A stretch of DNA of 44,500 bases from Vitreoscilla sp. (GTDB taxonomy: Bacteria > Pseudomonadota > Gammaproteobacteria > Burkholderiales > Burkholderiaceae_C). The translations under genes were made by a program, and so were the position numbers. The stretch is from contig JADMKA010000030.1 of the NCBI GenBank assembly GCA_018780145.1, forward strand, positions 1 through 44,500, read 5' to 3'. Below the pieces are notes generated by a model. That model searched no databases. It was given only the letters and a program-made list of their open reading frames with translations, and had not been told where the DNA came from. This document shows, piece by piece, positions 1 through 9,183 of this stretch (its first letter is position 1; every line of letters begins with the position of its first letter).

Positions 1-213
1 CTGCAGTACGGCGCGCCGCCGCACGGTGGCCTGGCCTTCGGCCTGGACCGCATCGTCACGATGATGACCAAGGCCGATTCGATCCGTGACGTGATCGCCT
101 TCCCGAAGACCCAGCGCGCCCAGTGCCTGCTGACCGGCGCGCCGAGCATGGTCGAGGACAAGCAGCTGCGCGAACTGCACATCCGCCTGCGCAACGCGGT
201 GGCGGCGGGCTGA
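1..213 (+). CDS. aspS: Aspartyl-tRNA synthetase, C-terminal end (partial)
   Basis: Only the last 70 codons are present; the gene enters from the left edge in frame 1 and stops with TGA at 211-213. The translation contains the class II synthetase motif 3 segment ([14 protein letters not shown]), with the ATP-binding arginine, followed by the typical AspS ending [20 protein letters not shown]. The enzyme charges tRNA(Asp), or tRNA(Asp/Asn) in organisms that use the indirect asparagine route. The PKT..AQ..LTGAPS tail is characteristic of bacterial-type AspS, so the family call is firm. In many Burkholderiales aspS is followed directly by nudB; here nudB is about 18 kb away, beyond the haem operon. 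Confidence 0.95.
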   Translation: MQYGAPPHGGLAFGLDRIVTMMTKADSIRDVIAFPKTQRAQCLLTGAPSMVEDKQLRELHIRLRNAVAAG

Positions 214-239
214 GCGCGGCCCATCTGGCCGGCAACCAA

Positions 240-263
240 GAAGGGCCCCTCACGGGGCCCTTC
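240..263. terminator. Bidirectional hairpin between aspS and the DUF1566 gene
   Basis: A perfect 10-bp stem (GAAGGGCCCC at 240-249 against GGGGCCCTTC at 254-263) closes a TCAC loop. It lies 26 bases after the aspS stop and 20 bases before the end of the convergent gene. There is no long T run, so it is a GC-strong hairpin rather than a textbook intrinsic terminator, but its position between two converging genes supports the role. Confidence 0.7.
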
Positions 264-283
264 GCCTGTGGATCAGGCGTCGA

Positions 284-1438
284 TCACCTGGCGTTGCGCA
301 CCAGTCGCATCCAGCGAGGATTCGAGCCGTCGTCCTCGAAGCCGGCCGCAGACAGACGACCCTCGTTGAACGCCACGCAGCGCACGAACATCGGCATTGC
401 GTCATCGGGTTGCGACGACTCGGATGTCGAGGTCCAGTAGCAGTAGTCGCTGCTGGTGTTCGGGAACACAGGGTCGATGGCCGGCATGGAGCGAGCGACG
501 TCGACGATGCTGAACTGCTCCTTTGCATTCGGCATGCGCCAGCCGACGCCGGTGCTCTGGGCGGTGGCCTTGGCGTGGGCCAGCGCGCTGTGCCAGGCGT
601 AGAAGGCCGTCAGATCACCCGCGCAGGCCGTGCCGTCCCAGGTTTGCCCTTCGCCGCAACGCCTCCAGATCAAACCCGTGAGGTTGTCGGTCACCTCGTC
701 GCCGATGGCGGTGAAGCGGCCCGCGGTGATGCCAGCCGCCTTGCTGACCAGGCGCACGCCGAGTTGGAAGTAACGCTGGGCCGTGCCGACGCTGCCCGAG
801 GCGAAACTCACGTCCCAGGCTTGTTCGGGAATGCCCACCTGATCGGCCCCGGTCCAGACGCCGTTCGCAGAGGTATTGGGAAACCAGTTCGAGTCGATCA
901 TCGGCGCGGGCCAGATGACGCCCTGGTCGACGATGCTCAGCAACTCGGCCGGAGCGGGGAAACGCCAGTTGGTACGCCCGCAGAGCCCCGCCCTGTTGAC
1001 GCCCTTGGGGTAGCGCGAGGCATCACCGGCCCGCTTGTCGCCGTAGTTGGTATAGACCTTCGTGTGGTCACGCGGGCCGCCGTCGGCAGTCTTCAGTTCC
1101 CACAGCAGGCCGGTCACCTTGTCCAGGGTGCAACCCCACTGGTCGGGCAGCGCACCAAAGATCGGCTGCCCGGGGCAGTTGCCTTGGCCGGCCATTTCGC
1201 CGCTGTTGCACACCCGCACGAACGCGAAACCGGCCTTCCCGTCGCCCGGCGAGGCTGTGGTCACGTCGCGCCCGAACTCGCCATCCTGGCCGGTGTTGGC
1301 GCAGTTGTTCGTGAGGGTGCCACTCGAATCCAGGCACTTCAGCATGCCGGTATCGTTCAAGGTGTTTTTCGCGAAGGCGCTCGCCGTGCCGACCGCCAGG
1401 GTGGTGGCGATCACGAATCGGACCAAGTTTCTCGACAT
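284..1438 (-). CDS. Secreted DUF1566 (Lcl C-terminal-like) domain protein
   Basis: A 384-residue exported protein. The start at 1438 gives a clean signal peptide (MSRNLVRFVIATTLAVGTASAFA); an upstream in-frame start would add 18 residues in front of it and looks spurious. The mature part holds two copies of the DUF1566/Lcl-type fold signature, around residues 105-200 (VTGLLWELKT, then WRFPAPAELLSIVD) and 245-380 (LTGLIWRRC, then WRMPNAKEQFSIVD). The paired W-R-x-P/xEL(L/F)SIVD segments are diagnostic of this domain, which is found in surface or periplasmic proteins of unclear function, often in adhesion-like or cell-envelope settings. Several cysteines (C35, C46, C77, C88, C103) may form disulfides. 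The gene stands alone, convergent with aspS. Confidence 0.8.
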   Translation of the reverse strand: MSRNLVRFVIATTLAVGTASAFAKNTLNDTGMLKCLDSSGTLTNNCANTGQDGEFGRDVTTASPGDGKAGFAFVRVCNSGEMAGQGNCPGQPIFGALPDQWGCTLDKVTGLLWELKTADGGPRDHTKVYTNYGDKRAGDASRYPKGVNRAGLCGRTNWRFPAPAELLSIVDQGVIWPAPMIDSNWFPNTSANGVWTGADQVGIPEQAWDVSFASGSVGTAQRYFQLGVRLVSKAAGITAGRFTAIGDEVTDNLTGLIWRRCGEGQTWDGTACAGDLTAFYAWHSALAHAKATAQSTGVGWRMPNAKEQFSIVDVARSMPAIDPVFPNTSSDYCYWTSTSESSQPDDAMPMFVRCVAFNEGRLSAAGFEDDGSNPRWMRLVRNAR

Positions 1439-1597
1439 CACGGCCTCTCCGCCTGCCCAGGCGATTGAAAGCGCGCACTGTAGCCACGGCAAAGGGGCGG
1501 CTCAACCACAAAACGTTGAGCGGGCCAGCAGGCGTCGTTGGGTGGTACGGCGAGCAGCCCCTCACGGTCGCAGGCCGGGGCCCGAGGAATCTTTTCT

Positions 1598-2902
1598 TCA
1601 GGCCGAACCGTGCTTGGTCTCGAAGCGGATGCCGATGTCCTTCAGCAGCGGGGTCGGCAACACGCCGCCGGCACAGACGATGAGCTCGTCGTTGGGCAGT
1701 TCGCGGGCCGAGCCGTCGGCCAATTGCAGGAACACCGAGCGCTCGGTGATGCGCCGCACCTGCGAGCTGAGCAGCACCTCCACCCGGCCCTCGGCCTGCA
1801 GGCGGGCCAGGGCGTCGCGGTTCTTGCCCTTCACGCGCGAGAAGGCCTCGCTGCGGTAGCTCAGGCTGACCCGCGTGCCTGCCGTGCCGGCCAGGGCGAT
1901 GGCGGCCTCCAGCGCGCTGTCGCCGCCGCCGACCACCAGCACGGCCTGGCCCGCGTACTGTTCGGGGTCGACGAGGCGGTAGGCGACCTTGGGCAGTTCC
2001 TCGCCCGGCACGTCCAGCGTGCGCGGCGTGCCGCGCCGCCCGATGGCCAGCAGCACCGAGCGGGCCCGGTGCTGGCTGCGCGTGGTGGTGACGACGAAGC
2101 CATCTCCTTCGGCGACGATGCTTTCCATGCGCTCGCCGAACTGGATCACCAGCTTGAACTTCAGCATCACGCCATGCCAGAACTCCAGCAGGCTCTCCTT
2201 GCTGATCTCGTGCATCTTCACCTGGCCGACCAGCGCCAGCTGCACCGGCGCCGTCATGGCCACCTTCTGGCGCGGGTAGTGGAAGATCGAGCCACCGAGC
2301 GAGCTCTCCTGCTCGACGATGCGGTAGCGCAGCCCCTTCTCGATCGCCGACAAGCCCGCAGACAAGCCCGCCGGCCCCGCGCCGACGATCACCACGTCCA
2401 GCGCGTCGTTTCCATCGGCCCTGCCCCTCAGCGCCACCGCCTCCATCGCCTGGCGGCCCTGCTCGGCGGCCTTGCGGATCAGGCCCATGCCGCCCAGCTC
2501 GCCGGCGATGAAGATGCCGGGGATGTTGGTCTCGAAGTTGGGCCGCACCAGCGGGATGTCGACCCCGCGCTTCTCGGTGCCGAAGACCAGCGAGATCGCG
2601 TCGAAGGGGCAGGCCGCATGGCAGGCGCCATGCCCGATGCAGGCCGAGGCGTTGATCAACGTGGCCTTGCCGTTCACCATGCCCAGGGCATGCTCGGGGC
2701 AGACCTTCACGCAGGATCCCGAGCCGATGCAGCGCGCCGGGTCGACCACCGGGTGCAGGGAGGGGGGCTCGTTCAGGCCGGCGGCCACCGCCTCGCCCAG
2801 CTGGTGGGCATGCGCCCGTTCCTTGCGCCCGCGCTGCCAGAGGTGCCAGACCACAGCCACCACCGGCAACGCCAGGTAGGGCCAGGCCATCTCCAGGTTC
2901 AT
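1598..2902 (-). CDS. Membrane-anchored ferredoxin-FAD/NAD(P) oxidoreductase
   Basis: A 434-residue fusion and the last gene of the haem/ccm operon, 26 bases after ccmI. The start at 2902 has GGAGGG just upstream; the longer reading frame before it is the antiparallel shadow of ccmI. Order: membrane helix (about residues 6-22), two ferredoxin-like cysteine motifs (C58, C64, C68 and C88, C94, C98), a linker resembling the C-terminal segment of thioredoxin reductases (TNIPGIFIAGELGG), an FAD Rossmann fold (VIVGAGPAG, 171-179) and an NAD(P) fold (VLVVGGGDSA, 321-330). It probably moves electrons between a pyridine nucleotide and a membrane partner; given the operon, the multihaem cytochromes are the likely far end of that chain (inference). 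Both iron-sulfur motifs lack the second cysteine of CxxCxxCxxxCP: serine 61 and histidine 91 sit there instead. There is no thioredoxin-reductase CxxC. Confidence 0.85.
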   Translation of the reverse strand: MNLEMAWPYLALPVVAVVWHLWQRGRKERAHAHQLGEAVAAGLNEPPSLHPVVDPARCIGSGSCVKVCPEHALGMVNGKATLINASACIGHGACHAACPFDAISLVFGTEKRGVDIPLVRPNFETNIPGIFIAGELGGMGLIRKAAEQGRQAMEAVALRGRADGNDALDVVIVGAGPAGLSAGLSAIEKGLRYRIVEQESSLGGSIFHYPRQKVAMTAPVQLALVGQVKMHEISKESLLEFWHGVMLKFKLVIQFGERMESIVAEGDGFVVTTTRSQHRARSVLLAIGRRGTPRTLDVPGEELPKVAYRLVDPEQYAGQAVLVVGGGDSALEAAIALAGTAGTRVSLSYRSEAFSRVKGKNRDALARLQAEGRVEVLLSSQVRRITERSVFLQLADGSARELPNDELIVCAGGVLPTPLLKDIGIRFETKHGSA

Positions 2903-2928
2903 GAGCCCTCCCATCGCGTTAACAGGCC

Positions 2929-4176
2929 CTACTTGACGACCTCGGCGATCACGATCTTCAGGCCCTGCTGGCCCGGCGCCACGGCGGCGGACAGGCCCTC
3001 CAGGTCGCCCGGTTGCGGCATTGCCTGGCCCGACTTGGAGACCCGGGCGCCCACGACCACCTGGCTGGCGCCGGACAGCCTGGCCGCCGGGCTCATGGCC
3101 ATCGAATCGTCGAGCGTGAAATCCACCGGCAGGTCGCGCACCCGCTTCTTCAGGATGGCCAGCGGCATGCGGGCGCCAGCGGCGGGGCGGGCGAAGATGA
3201 AGACGGTGTCGTCCGGCGCGGCGCGCGCGGCCAGGGCAGGCGCCAACTCGACCCGGCCGGCGACGCTCTCGCGGCCGGCGGTCAGCGGGTTGGCGGCGGG
3301 CGTGGCGGCCGTGGGTGCCGTGTTGGCCGTGGGCGTGGCGGGCGGCGCCAGAGGCGGCAGGCCTGCGAGTTGGCGTGCTTCGTCCAGGTTGGCGCGGGCC
3401 TGCTTGGCCAGGTCGCTGTCGGCCATGTCGCCGCGCGAACCGGCCACCTTCACGACGCGCTCCCAATGGGCGGCAGCGGCGGCGTAGTCCTTCTTGTCGA
3501 AGGCGATGGTGCCGGCGATCGACAGCGCCTTGAGATTGTCCGGCTCGGCGGCCAGGGCCTGGGTGACCAGCTTCGCCGGTTCACCGTCGAAGCGCTGGCC
3601 CTGGGTCATGGCCAGGGCGTCGGCCAGGTCAGCCAGCGCCTGCGCGTTCTTCGGCTGCAGCGCCAGCACCTTGCGGTAGGCGGGGATGGCCAGGTCGAAC
3701 TTGCCCAGCACGGCCTGAGAGCGGCCCAGCATCAGCCAGCCCTCGGCGTCGTCCGGCCGGCTCTTCAGGCGCTCGGCCAGGCTGGCCACCATGCTCTCGA
3801 TCTGGCCCATGGTCATGGCGTGGGCCGAGGATGCGGCGTCGTCGGGCGCCACAGCGGCGGCCACGGGGCCGGTTGCCGGGGCGGTCTTGATGCCCTCCGG
3901 ATTGCCCAGCCAGGCATAGCCGCCGATGGCGAAGAGCACCGCGAAGCCCGCCAGGCCGGCGATCAGGCGGGGCGAGTGTTTCACGGCAGGAGCCGATGCG
4001 GCAGCGGGTGCAGGCGCTGCGGCGGCGGCATCGGGTGCCGCCAGCACGGCAGCGACCAAGCGCCGTTGCAGGTCGTCGCGGGCCGTGCGGGCGGCGTCCT
4101 CGGGCAGCGCGCCGCTGGCGGCCAGCGCCTCCAGGTGGCGCAGCTGTTGTTTCAGGTCGGCGATCGTGTCGGTCAT
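2929..4176 (-). CDS. ccmI: Cytochrome c biogenesis TPR protein CcmI
   Basis: A 415-residue TPR protein that acts as apocytochrome chaperone in the periplasm, presenting CXXCH sites to CcmH and CcmF. The N-terminus is a charged helical segment (LKQQLRHLEALAASGALP..) followed by one membrane helix (about 72-92), then TPR repeats around residues 120-260, an Ala/Thr/Pro-rich linker, and a C-terminal CcmI-type domain (SVAGRVELAPALAA...VFIFARPAAGARMPLAILKKRV). The start overlaps the ccmH stop by ATGA (4173-4176). Canonical CcmI has two membrane helices flanking a cytoplasmic loop; the first helix appears absent, so the protein starts in what would be the cytoplasmic loop. This is either a short lineage-specific form or a wrong start, but no suitable upstream hydrophobic frame is visible. 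Confidence 0.88.
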   Translation of the reverse strand: MTDTIADLKQQLRHLEALAASGALPEDAARTARDDLQRRLVAAVLAAPDAAAAAPAPAAASAPAVKHSPRLIAGLAGFAVLFAIGGYAWLGNPEGIKTAPATGPVAAAVAPDDAASSAHAMTMGQIESMVASLAERLKSRPDDAEGWLMLGRSQAVLGKFDLAIPAYRKVLALQPKNAQALADLADALAMTQGQRFDGEPAKLVTQALAAEPDNLKALSIAGTIAFDKKDYAAAAAHWERVVKVAGSRGDMADSDLAKQARANLDEARQLAGLPPLAPPATPTANTAPTAATPAANPLTAGRESVAGRVELAPALAARAAPDDTVFIFARPAAGARMPLAILKKRVRDLPVDFTLDDSMAMSPAARLSGASQVVVGARVSKSGQAMPQPGDLEGLSAAVAPGQQGLKIVIAEVVK

Positions 4177-4616
4177 GGGGTGCGGGCGGGGTCGTCCGCC
4201 TCGTCGGGGTCGAAGGCCTCCGCGCCGAGGCGGCTGCGGCGTCGCAGGATCAAGATCAGGCTGGCCAGGCCCAGCACCAGCAGCACGCCGGGGCCGAACC
4301 AGAGCAGGGCGGTGCGCTCGCTCACCGGCGGGCGGTACAGCACGAAGTCGCCGTAACGGTCCGTCATGAAGGCGCGGATCTGGGTTTCATCGCGGCCCTG
4401 GCGCAGCTGATCGCGGATCTGCTGGCGCAGGTCGATGGCCAGCTCGGCGTGCGAGTCGGCGATGGTCTGGTTCTGGCAGACCAGGCAGCGCAGTTCGGTG
4501 GCCAGCGCCATCATGCGGGCCTCCAGCACCGGGTCTTCGGCGACCGGCCGGGCAGTCTGGGCCAGGCTCCAGCCGGACAGCAGGCACAGGAGGGCAGAGA
4601 TCAGCCAGCGTCGCAT
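4173..4616 (-). CDS. ccmH: Cytochrome c maturation thiol reductase CcmH (CcmL)
   Basis: A 147-residue periplasmic, membrane-anchored protein with a signal sequence (MRRWLISALLCLLSGWSLAQ), the diagnostic LRCLVCQN motif with redox cysteines C44 and C47, a three-helix segment after it, and a C-terminal membrane helix (about 103-124). It reduces the apocytochrome CXXCH cysteines so that haem can be attached. It ends in an ATGA overlap with ccmI and starts 7 bases after ccmG. Length and motif match the single-function bacterial CcmH; the TPR part is encoded separately as ccmI. Confidence 0.95.
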   Translation of the reverse strand: MRRWLISALLCLLSGWSLAQTARPVAEDPVLEARMMALATELRCLVCQNQTIADSHAELAIDLRQQIRDQLRQGRDETQIRAFMTDRYGDFVLYRPPVSERTALLWFGPGVLLVLGLASLILILRRRSRLGAEAFDPDEADDPARTP

Positions 4617-4623
4617 CGGCGCC

Positions 4624-5148
4624 TCATTTCGAGAGTTGAGCCAGCAAGGGCTCGACCTTGGTCTTCAGCGCCTCGGGCGTGAGGGCGCCGATGTGCTTGT
4701 AGCGCACCACGCCTTGCCGGTCGATCACGAAAGTTTCCGGCACCCCGTAGACACCGTAGTCCAGGCCGATCCGGCCCTGCGGGTCGAAGAGCGAATCGGT
4801 GTAGGGGTTGCCGAAGCGCGCCAGCCAGGCCGCGCCGGCGCTGCGCTCGTCCTTGTAGTTCAGGCCGATCAGCGTCAGCGCGCGGCCGCGCGCAAACTCC
4901 ACCAGCAGCGGGTGTTCGTCGCGGCAGGCGCCGCACCACGAGGCCCAGACGTTGAGGATCCAGACCTTGCCGCGCAGGTCGTCGCGCTGGATCACCCGGG
5001 TGGGGTCGGCCAGCGTCTCGGTCTTGAAATCCGGCGCCGGCTTGCCGATCAGCGGCGAGGGCACCTCGCGCGGGTCGAGCTTCAGGCCCAGGGCCAGGAA
5101 CACCGCCAGCGCGATGAACAGCACCAAAGGGATCAGGGCGCGCTTCAT
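4624..5148 (-). CDS. ccmG: Thiol:disulfide interchange protein CcmG (DsbE)
   Basis: A 174-residue thioredoxin-fold protein tethered by an N-terminal helix (residues 4-22). The active site is WASWCGACRDEHP with C72 and C75, and a downstream cis-proline region VYGVPETFVIDRQG is typical of the DsbE subfamily. It passes reductant received from CcdA/DsbD to CcmH or apocytochrome in the periplasm. The start overlaps the ccmF stop by ATGA (5145-5148). The reductant donor (CcdA or DsbD) is not encoded in the window and must lie elsewhere. Confidence 0.95.
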   Translation of the reverse strand: MKRALIPLVLFIALAVFLALGLKLDPREVPSPLIGKPAPDFKTETLADPTRVIQRDDLRGKVWILNVWASWCGACRDEHPLLVEFARGRALTLIGLNYKDERSAGAAWLARFGNPYTDSLFDPQGRIGLDYGVYGVPETFVIDRQGVVRYKHIGALTPEALKTKVEPLLAQLSK

Positions 5149-7100
5149 GCCTTCACCGTGGCGTCGAGGTGGGACATGCCCTGCGCGGCGGCAGACTTCG
5201 CGCGCCGGTAGCGCCGGTCGGTGATCGCCAGCAGGCCGCCCAAGCCCATGATCACGCAGCCCAGCCAGATCCAGATCACGAAGGGCTTGTGCTGCACCCG
5301 CAGCGTCCAGGCGCCGTTGGGCAGCGGCTCGCCGAGCGAGACATAGAGGTCGCGCAGGCCGTTGGTGTCGATGGCGGCCTCGGTCATCGGGTTCTGCTGC
5401 ACGCGGTAGATGCGCTTCTCGGGCGACATCGTGGTCAGCAACTGGCCGTTACGCGTGACCTCGACGGTGCCGCGCGCCGCCATGTAGTTCGGCCCGGTGA
5501 CGTTGCTCACGCCGCGCAGGGTGAACAGGTAGCCGCCGACCTCGACCGACTCGCCGGTCCGCATCTGCACATCGCGTTCGCTCTCGTGGGTGCGCACCGC
5601 GGTGACGCCGACGATGAACGCCGCCACGCCCAGGTGCGCCAGCCACATGCCCCACTGCGCGCGGGTCACCGACGGCAGGTTCTTCAACCAGCCCGCCAGG
5701 TCGGTGGCCACACCAGCCACCACCCAGGTGGCCATCGCGTAGCCAGCGATGGACCAGGCCGAGACGTGCCCCGCCCACCAGGCGGTGACCGTGGCCACCA
5801 GCACCGTCACCAGGGCCGACCACTTCACGCGGCTGGCCAGCGAGGGCAGGCTGTCGCCCTTCCAGCGTGCCATCGGGCCGACACCGAGCAGGAACACCAG
5901 CGGCGCCATCAGCCAGCGGAACACGGTGTCGAAGTAGGGCGGGCCGACCGAGATCTTGCCCAGGCCCAACGCGTCGAGGAACAGCGGGTACAACGTGCCG
6001 AGCAGCACCGTGCCGGTGGCCACCACCAGCAGCACGTTGTTGGCCAGCAGGGCGGATTCCTTCGAGACCGTGCCGAAGCGCTGCCCCAGGCCGACCTGCG
6101 CAGCGCGCCAGGCATACAGCGTCAGCGAGCCCCCGACCACCACCACCAGGAAGGCCAGGATGAACAGGCCGCGACGCGGATCGGTGGCGAACGCGTGAAC
6201 CGAAGACAGCACGCCCGAGCGGACCAGGAAGGTGCCCAGCAGCGACAGCGAGAAGGCGACGATCGCCAGCAGCACCGTCCAGGCCTTGAAGCCGCCGCGC
6301 TTCTCGGTCACCGCCAGCGAGTGCATCAGCGCGGTGCCGATCAGCCACGGCATGAAGGAGGCGTTCTCCACCGGATCCCAGAACCACCAGCCGCCCCAGC
6401 CCAGCTCGTAGTAGGCCCAGGCGCTGCCCAGCGCGATGCCCAGCGTCAGGAAGATCCAGGCGGCAATCGTCCAGGGGCGGGACCAGCGCGCCCAGGTGGC
6501 GTCGAGCTGGCCGCCGAGAAGAGCGGCGATGGCAAAGGAAAACGCCACCGAGAAGCCCACATAGCCCATGTACAGCATGGGCGGGTGGAAGACCATGCCC
6601 GGGTCCTGCAGCAGCGGGTTCAGGTCACGCCCGTCCGGCGCCGCCGGCAGCAGCCGCTCGAAGGGGTTCGAGGTGGTCAGCATGAACAGCAGGAACCCGG
6701 CACTGACCAGGGCCATGACGCCCAGCACCCGCGACACGAACGCCGCGGGCAGGCTGCGGCTGAAGCTGGCCACGGCCTGCATCCAGACCATCAGCATCAT
6801 CACCCACAGCAGCAGCGAGCCCTCGTGGCCGCCCCAGACGCCCGCCACGCGGTACTCCAGCGGCAGGTGCGAGTTGGAGTTGGAGGCGACGTAGAGCACC
6901 GAGAAGTCGTTGCGCACGAAGCTGACCACCAGGGCCGCGAAGGCCCCCGCAACCAGCAGGGTCTGCACCAGCGTCAGCGGCCGGACCAGGGCCATCCAGT
7001 CCGCGCGGTCGCGGTGCGCCCCCACCGTGCCGAGCACCGCCTGGGCCAGCGAAAGGGCCAGCGCCAGCAGCAGCGCCAGGTTGCCGAGTTCGGGGATCAT
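5145..7100 (-). CDS. ccmF: Haem lyase subunit CcmF
   Basis: A 651-residue polytopic membrane protein, normal length for CcmF. It carries the WWD domain [20 protein letters not shown] at about 234-253, where holo-CcmE haem docks, with conserved histidines on periplasmic loops (H79 in SNSHLPL, H172 in FHPPMLY) and a large C-terminal periplasmic region before the last helix. With CcmH and CcmI it forms the synthetase that ligates haem to CXXCH. It overlaps ccmE by ATGA (7097-7100) and ccmG by ATGA. The long plus-strand frames over this region are antisense shadows. Confidence 0.96.
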   Translation of the reverse strand: MIPELGNLALLLALALSLAQAVLGTVGAHRDRADWMALVRPLTLVQTLLVAGAFAALVVSFVRNDFSVLYVASNSNSHLPLEYRVAGVWGGHEGSLLLWVMMLMVWMQAVASFSRSLPAAFVSRVLGVMALVSAGFLLFMLTTSNPFERLLPAAPDGRDLNPLLQDPGMVFHPPMLYMGYVGFSVAFSFAIAALLGGQLDATWARWSRPWTIAAWIFLTLGIALGSAWAYYELGWGGWWFWDPVENASFMPWLIGTALMHSLAVTEKRGGFKAWTVLLAIVAFSLSLLGTFLVRSGVLSSVHAFATDPRRGLFILAFLVVVVGGSLTLYAWRAAQVGLGQRFGTVSKESALLANNVLLVVATGTVLLGTLYPLFLDALGLGKISVGPPYFDTVFRWLMAPLVFLLGVGPMARWKGDSLPSLASRVKWSALVTVLVATVTAWWAGHVSAWSIAGYAMATWVVAGVATDLAGWLKNLPSVTRAQWGMWLAHLGVAAFIVGVTAVRTHESERDVQMRTGESVEVGGYLFTLRGVSNVTGPNYMAARGTVEVTRNGQLLTTMSPEKRIYRVQQNPMTEAAIDTNGLRDLYVSLGEPLPNGAWTLRVQHKPFVIWIWLGCVIMGLGGLLAITDRRYRRAKSAAAQGMSHLDATVKA

Positions 7101-7558
7101 CGCTTGGCCTCCAGCAGCGTCGGTGCCGACTGGGGCTGGTTCGCCTGCGCCCGCTTCAGGGCTTCGGCGGCTTCGGGCGGCATGTAGTTCTCGTCGTGCT
7201 TGGCGAGCACCTCGCGGGCGGCGAAGACGCCATCGGCGCCCAGCGTGCCTTGCGCCACCACGCCCTTGCCCTCCTTGAACAGATCCGGCAGCGGGCCCTG
7301 GTAGGTCACCGGCACGTCGCGCTGGGTGTCGGTGACGACGAAGCGCACCTGCACGCCGTCACGCTGCACCGAGCCTTCGCGCACCAGGCCACCGAGGCGG
7401 AACGCACGCTGGGTCGGGGCTTCGCCCGAGGCCACCTGGGCTGGCGTGAAGAAGAACACCAGGTTGCTCTGGAAGGCGTTCAGCACCAGCGCGGTGGCGG
7501 CGGCCAGCGCCAGCAGCACGCCCCCGACCAGGGCGGCGCGTTTCGCGCGCGGGGTCAT
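7097..7558 (-). CDS. ccmE: Periplasmic haem chaperone CcmE
   Basis: A 153-residue protein with an N-terminal membrane anchor (residues 8-26) and an OB-fold periplasmic domain. The haem-binding HxxxY motif is present (H121 and Y125 in KHDENY); the histidine forms the covalent bond to haem in the proteobacterial family. It receives haem from CcmC and hands it to CcmF/H. The start overlaps ccmD and the end overlaps ccmF, each by ATGA. The C-terminal tail (LKRAQANQ...) is flexible, as is usual. Confidence 0.95.
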   Translation of the reverse strand: MTPRAKRAALVGGVLLALAAATALVLNAFQSNLVFFFTPAQVASGEAPTQRAFRLGGLVREGSVQRDGVQVRFVVTDTQRDVPVTYQGPLPDLFKEGKGVVAQGTLGADGVFAAREVLAKHDENYMPPEAAEALKRAQANQPQSAPTLLEAKR

Positions 7559-7704
7559 TGGCCGGCCCCCGCCTGCGCACGGGCGCGCTTCAGCCGCGCG
7601 AGCACCAGCCAGGCCTCGGCGACCAGCGCGATCAGGACCGGCGCGTAGGCGCCCCAGACGAAGACGCCGTGGCCCTGCAAGTTGAAGAAGTTGTCCATGT
7701 TCAT
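7555..7704 (-). CDS. ccmD: Haem exporter small subunit CcmD
   Basis: A 49-residue protein. The [31 protein letters not shown] segment has the typical CcmD plan: short N-terminus with HG and a W-x-AY motif, one membrane helix (about 13-36), then a basic tail. The start at 7704 overlaps the ccmC stop as ATGA, matching the coupling seen through the whole cluster; ATG at 7698 would give 47 residues and is also possible. CcmD stabilises CcmE with CcmC and helps release holo-CcmE from CcmABC. Confidence 0.9.
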   Translation of the reverse strand: MNMDNFFNLQGHGVFVWGAYAPVLIALVAEAWLVLARLKRARAQAGAGQ

Positions 7705-8441
7705 TCTTTCCATTCCTGTTCGTAGCTCAGGGCCCGCGCGCGCGTCAGCGTGGCGGCGATGGCGTGGGCCCAGAAGGCCACCGTCATCAGACCCAGGGCC
7801 AGCAGCATCGTCTTGGCCATGGTGGGCGCCGCGGTCATGCTGATGGAGGCGCCTTGGTGCAAAGTGTTCCACCAACGCACGGAAAAATAGATGATGGGCA
7901 CGTTCAGCGCGCCCACCAGGGCCAGCAGGGCGCCGGCCTGGGCGGCGCGGCGGTCGTCGTCGATCGATTCCACCAGCGCGATGTAGCCCAGGTAGAGCAG
8001 CAGCAGGATCAGCTCGGAGGTGAGCCGCGCGTCCCAGACCCACCAGGTGCCCCAGGTCGGCTGGCCCCACAGCGCGCCGGTCCACAGGGCCATGGCGGTG
8101 TAGAGCGCGCCGGAGGGCGCCAGGGCCCTTGCCAGCCGCGAGGCCATGCGAGCCTTCAGCACCCAGCCGATCACCGCCCAGAAGGCGATGGCCAGGTAGC
8201 AGATCATCGACAACCAGGCGGCCGGCACGTGGATGAAGAGGATGCGGTAGGCCTCGCCCTGGGTGGCGTCGGTCGGCGCGACGATGAAGCCCACATACAG
8301 GCCGGCGAGCCCGGCCAGCACGGCGACGGCCCAGCACCAGGGCGCGAGGCGCGAGGCCAGCGCCTCGAAGCGCACCGGCGAGGCAAAGCGCGTCCAGCGC
8401 GCGCGCGGCTCGGTGGTGGGGGGGAGGGAGGCGTCCGTCAT
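7701..8441 (-). CDS. ccmC: Haem-handling membrane protein CcmC
   Basis: A 246-residue, six-helix protein with the WWD domain ([14 protein letters not shown], about 130-143) and the two external haem-ligand histidines expected of the family (H71 in FIHVPAAW and H195 in NTLHQGAS). It loads haem onto CcmE in the periplasm. The N-terminal 25 residues before the first helix are longer than in E. coli and rich in Pro/Arg. It lies 4 bases after ccmB and overlaps ccmD by ATGA. Confidence 0.96.
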   Translation of the reverse strand: MTDASLPPTTEPRARWTRFASPVRFEALASRLAPWCWAVAVLAGLAGLYVGFIVAPTDATQGEAYRILFIHVPAAWLSMICYLAIAFWAVIGWVLKARMASRLARALAPSGALYTAMALWTGALWGQPTWGTWWVWDARLTSELILLLLYLGYIALVESIDDDRRAAQAGALLALVGALNVPIIYFSVRWWNTLHQGASISMTAAPTMAKTMLLALGLMTVAFWAHAIAATLTRARALSYEQEWKE

Positions 8442-8445
8442 CGGG

Positions 8446-9183
8446 TCATTCCACGGAAATGCGCAAGGCCGCGGCGGTGGCCGGCGGGGCGACGAGCGCG
8501 GTGAGGATCAGCAGGGCACCGAGCAGCGACAGCGCGGCGCCGGCCGGCTCGCCGTTCAAGGCGGCCACCACGGCCCCGCTGCCGAACACCAGCGCCGGCA
8601 TGGCCAGCGGCAGCACCAGCAGGAAGACCAGCGCCGCGCCGTTGCGCAGGCCCAGCGCGAGGGCGGCCCCCAGGGCGCCCAGCATCGCCATCACCGGCGT
8701 GCCCAGCAGCAGGCTGGCCACCAGCACGCCCACCGCATGGCCGCTCAGGCCGAAGGCGAGCCCGGCGAGCGGCGCCACCAGCACCAGCGGCCCGCCGCTG
8801 AGCAGCCACTGGGCCAGGACCCGGCCGGCCACCAGGCCCACCAACGAGCGGCGGCCGATCAGCATCTGCTCCAGCGAGCCGTCGGCCAGGTCGGCGCTGA
8901 ACATCTGGTTCACCGACAGCATCATCGACAACAGCGCGCAGACCCACACGACACCGGGCGCCACTCGCCGTAGCAGCGTCGGGTCGGCGCCCAGCCCGAG
9001 CGGGAACAGGCTCAGCGCCGCGACGAAGAAGGCCAGCGGCAGCAGCCAGGCCGTGCGTTGACGGCCGGCCACGCGCAGGTCGCGGGCGATCACGCCCAGG
9101 CGCCGGGCTGGCAGCGTGGCCAGCGCAGGCACGACAGGGTCCGCTCGGCCCTCGGCCAGCGATGCCGGAACGCGAGCGGTCAT
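8446..9183 (-). CDS. ccmB: Haem exporter permease CcmB
   Basis: A 245-residue, six-helix ABC permease of the CcmB family. Recognisable segments are the GVIARDLRVAGRQRTAWLLPLAFF start, VWVCALLSMMLSVNQMFSADLADGSLEQMLI and the GTPVMAMLGALGAALALGLRNGAAL region. The start at 9183 overlaps ccmA as ATGA; a longer frame running to 9369 is a shadow over ccmA. The N-terminus is about 20 residues longer than typical (MTARVPASLAEG...). It works with CcmA in ATP-driven release of holo-CcmE. Confidence 0.93.
   Translation of the reverse strand: MTARVPASLAEGRADPVVPALATLPARRLGVIARDLRVAGRQRTAWLLPLAFFVAALSLFPLGLGADPTLLRRVAPGVVWVCALLSMMLSVNQMFSADLADGSLEQMLIGRRSLVGLVAGRVLAQWLLSGGPLVLVAPLAGLAFGLSGHAVGVLVASLLLGTPVMAMLGALGAALALGLRNGAALVFLLVLPLAMPALVFGSGAVVAALNGEPAGAALSLLGALLILTALVAPPATAAALRISVE

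Noticed and set aside
1500-1521. A GCTCAAC...GTTGAGC stem-loop downstream of the FAD enzyme gene as operon terminator
   Set aside because: The stem is only 7 bp with an 8-base loop and no T run follows on the operon strand, so the end of the long transcript cannot be placed here with confidence.
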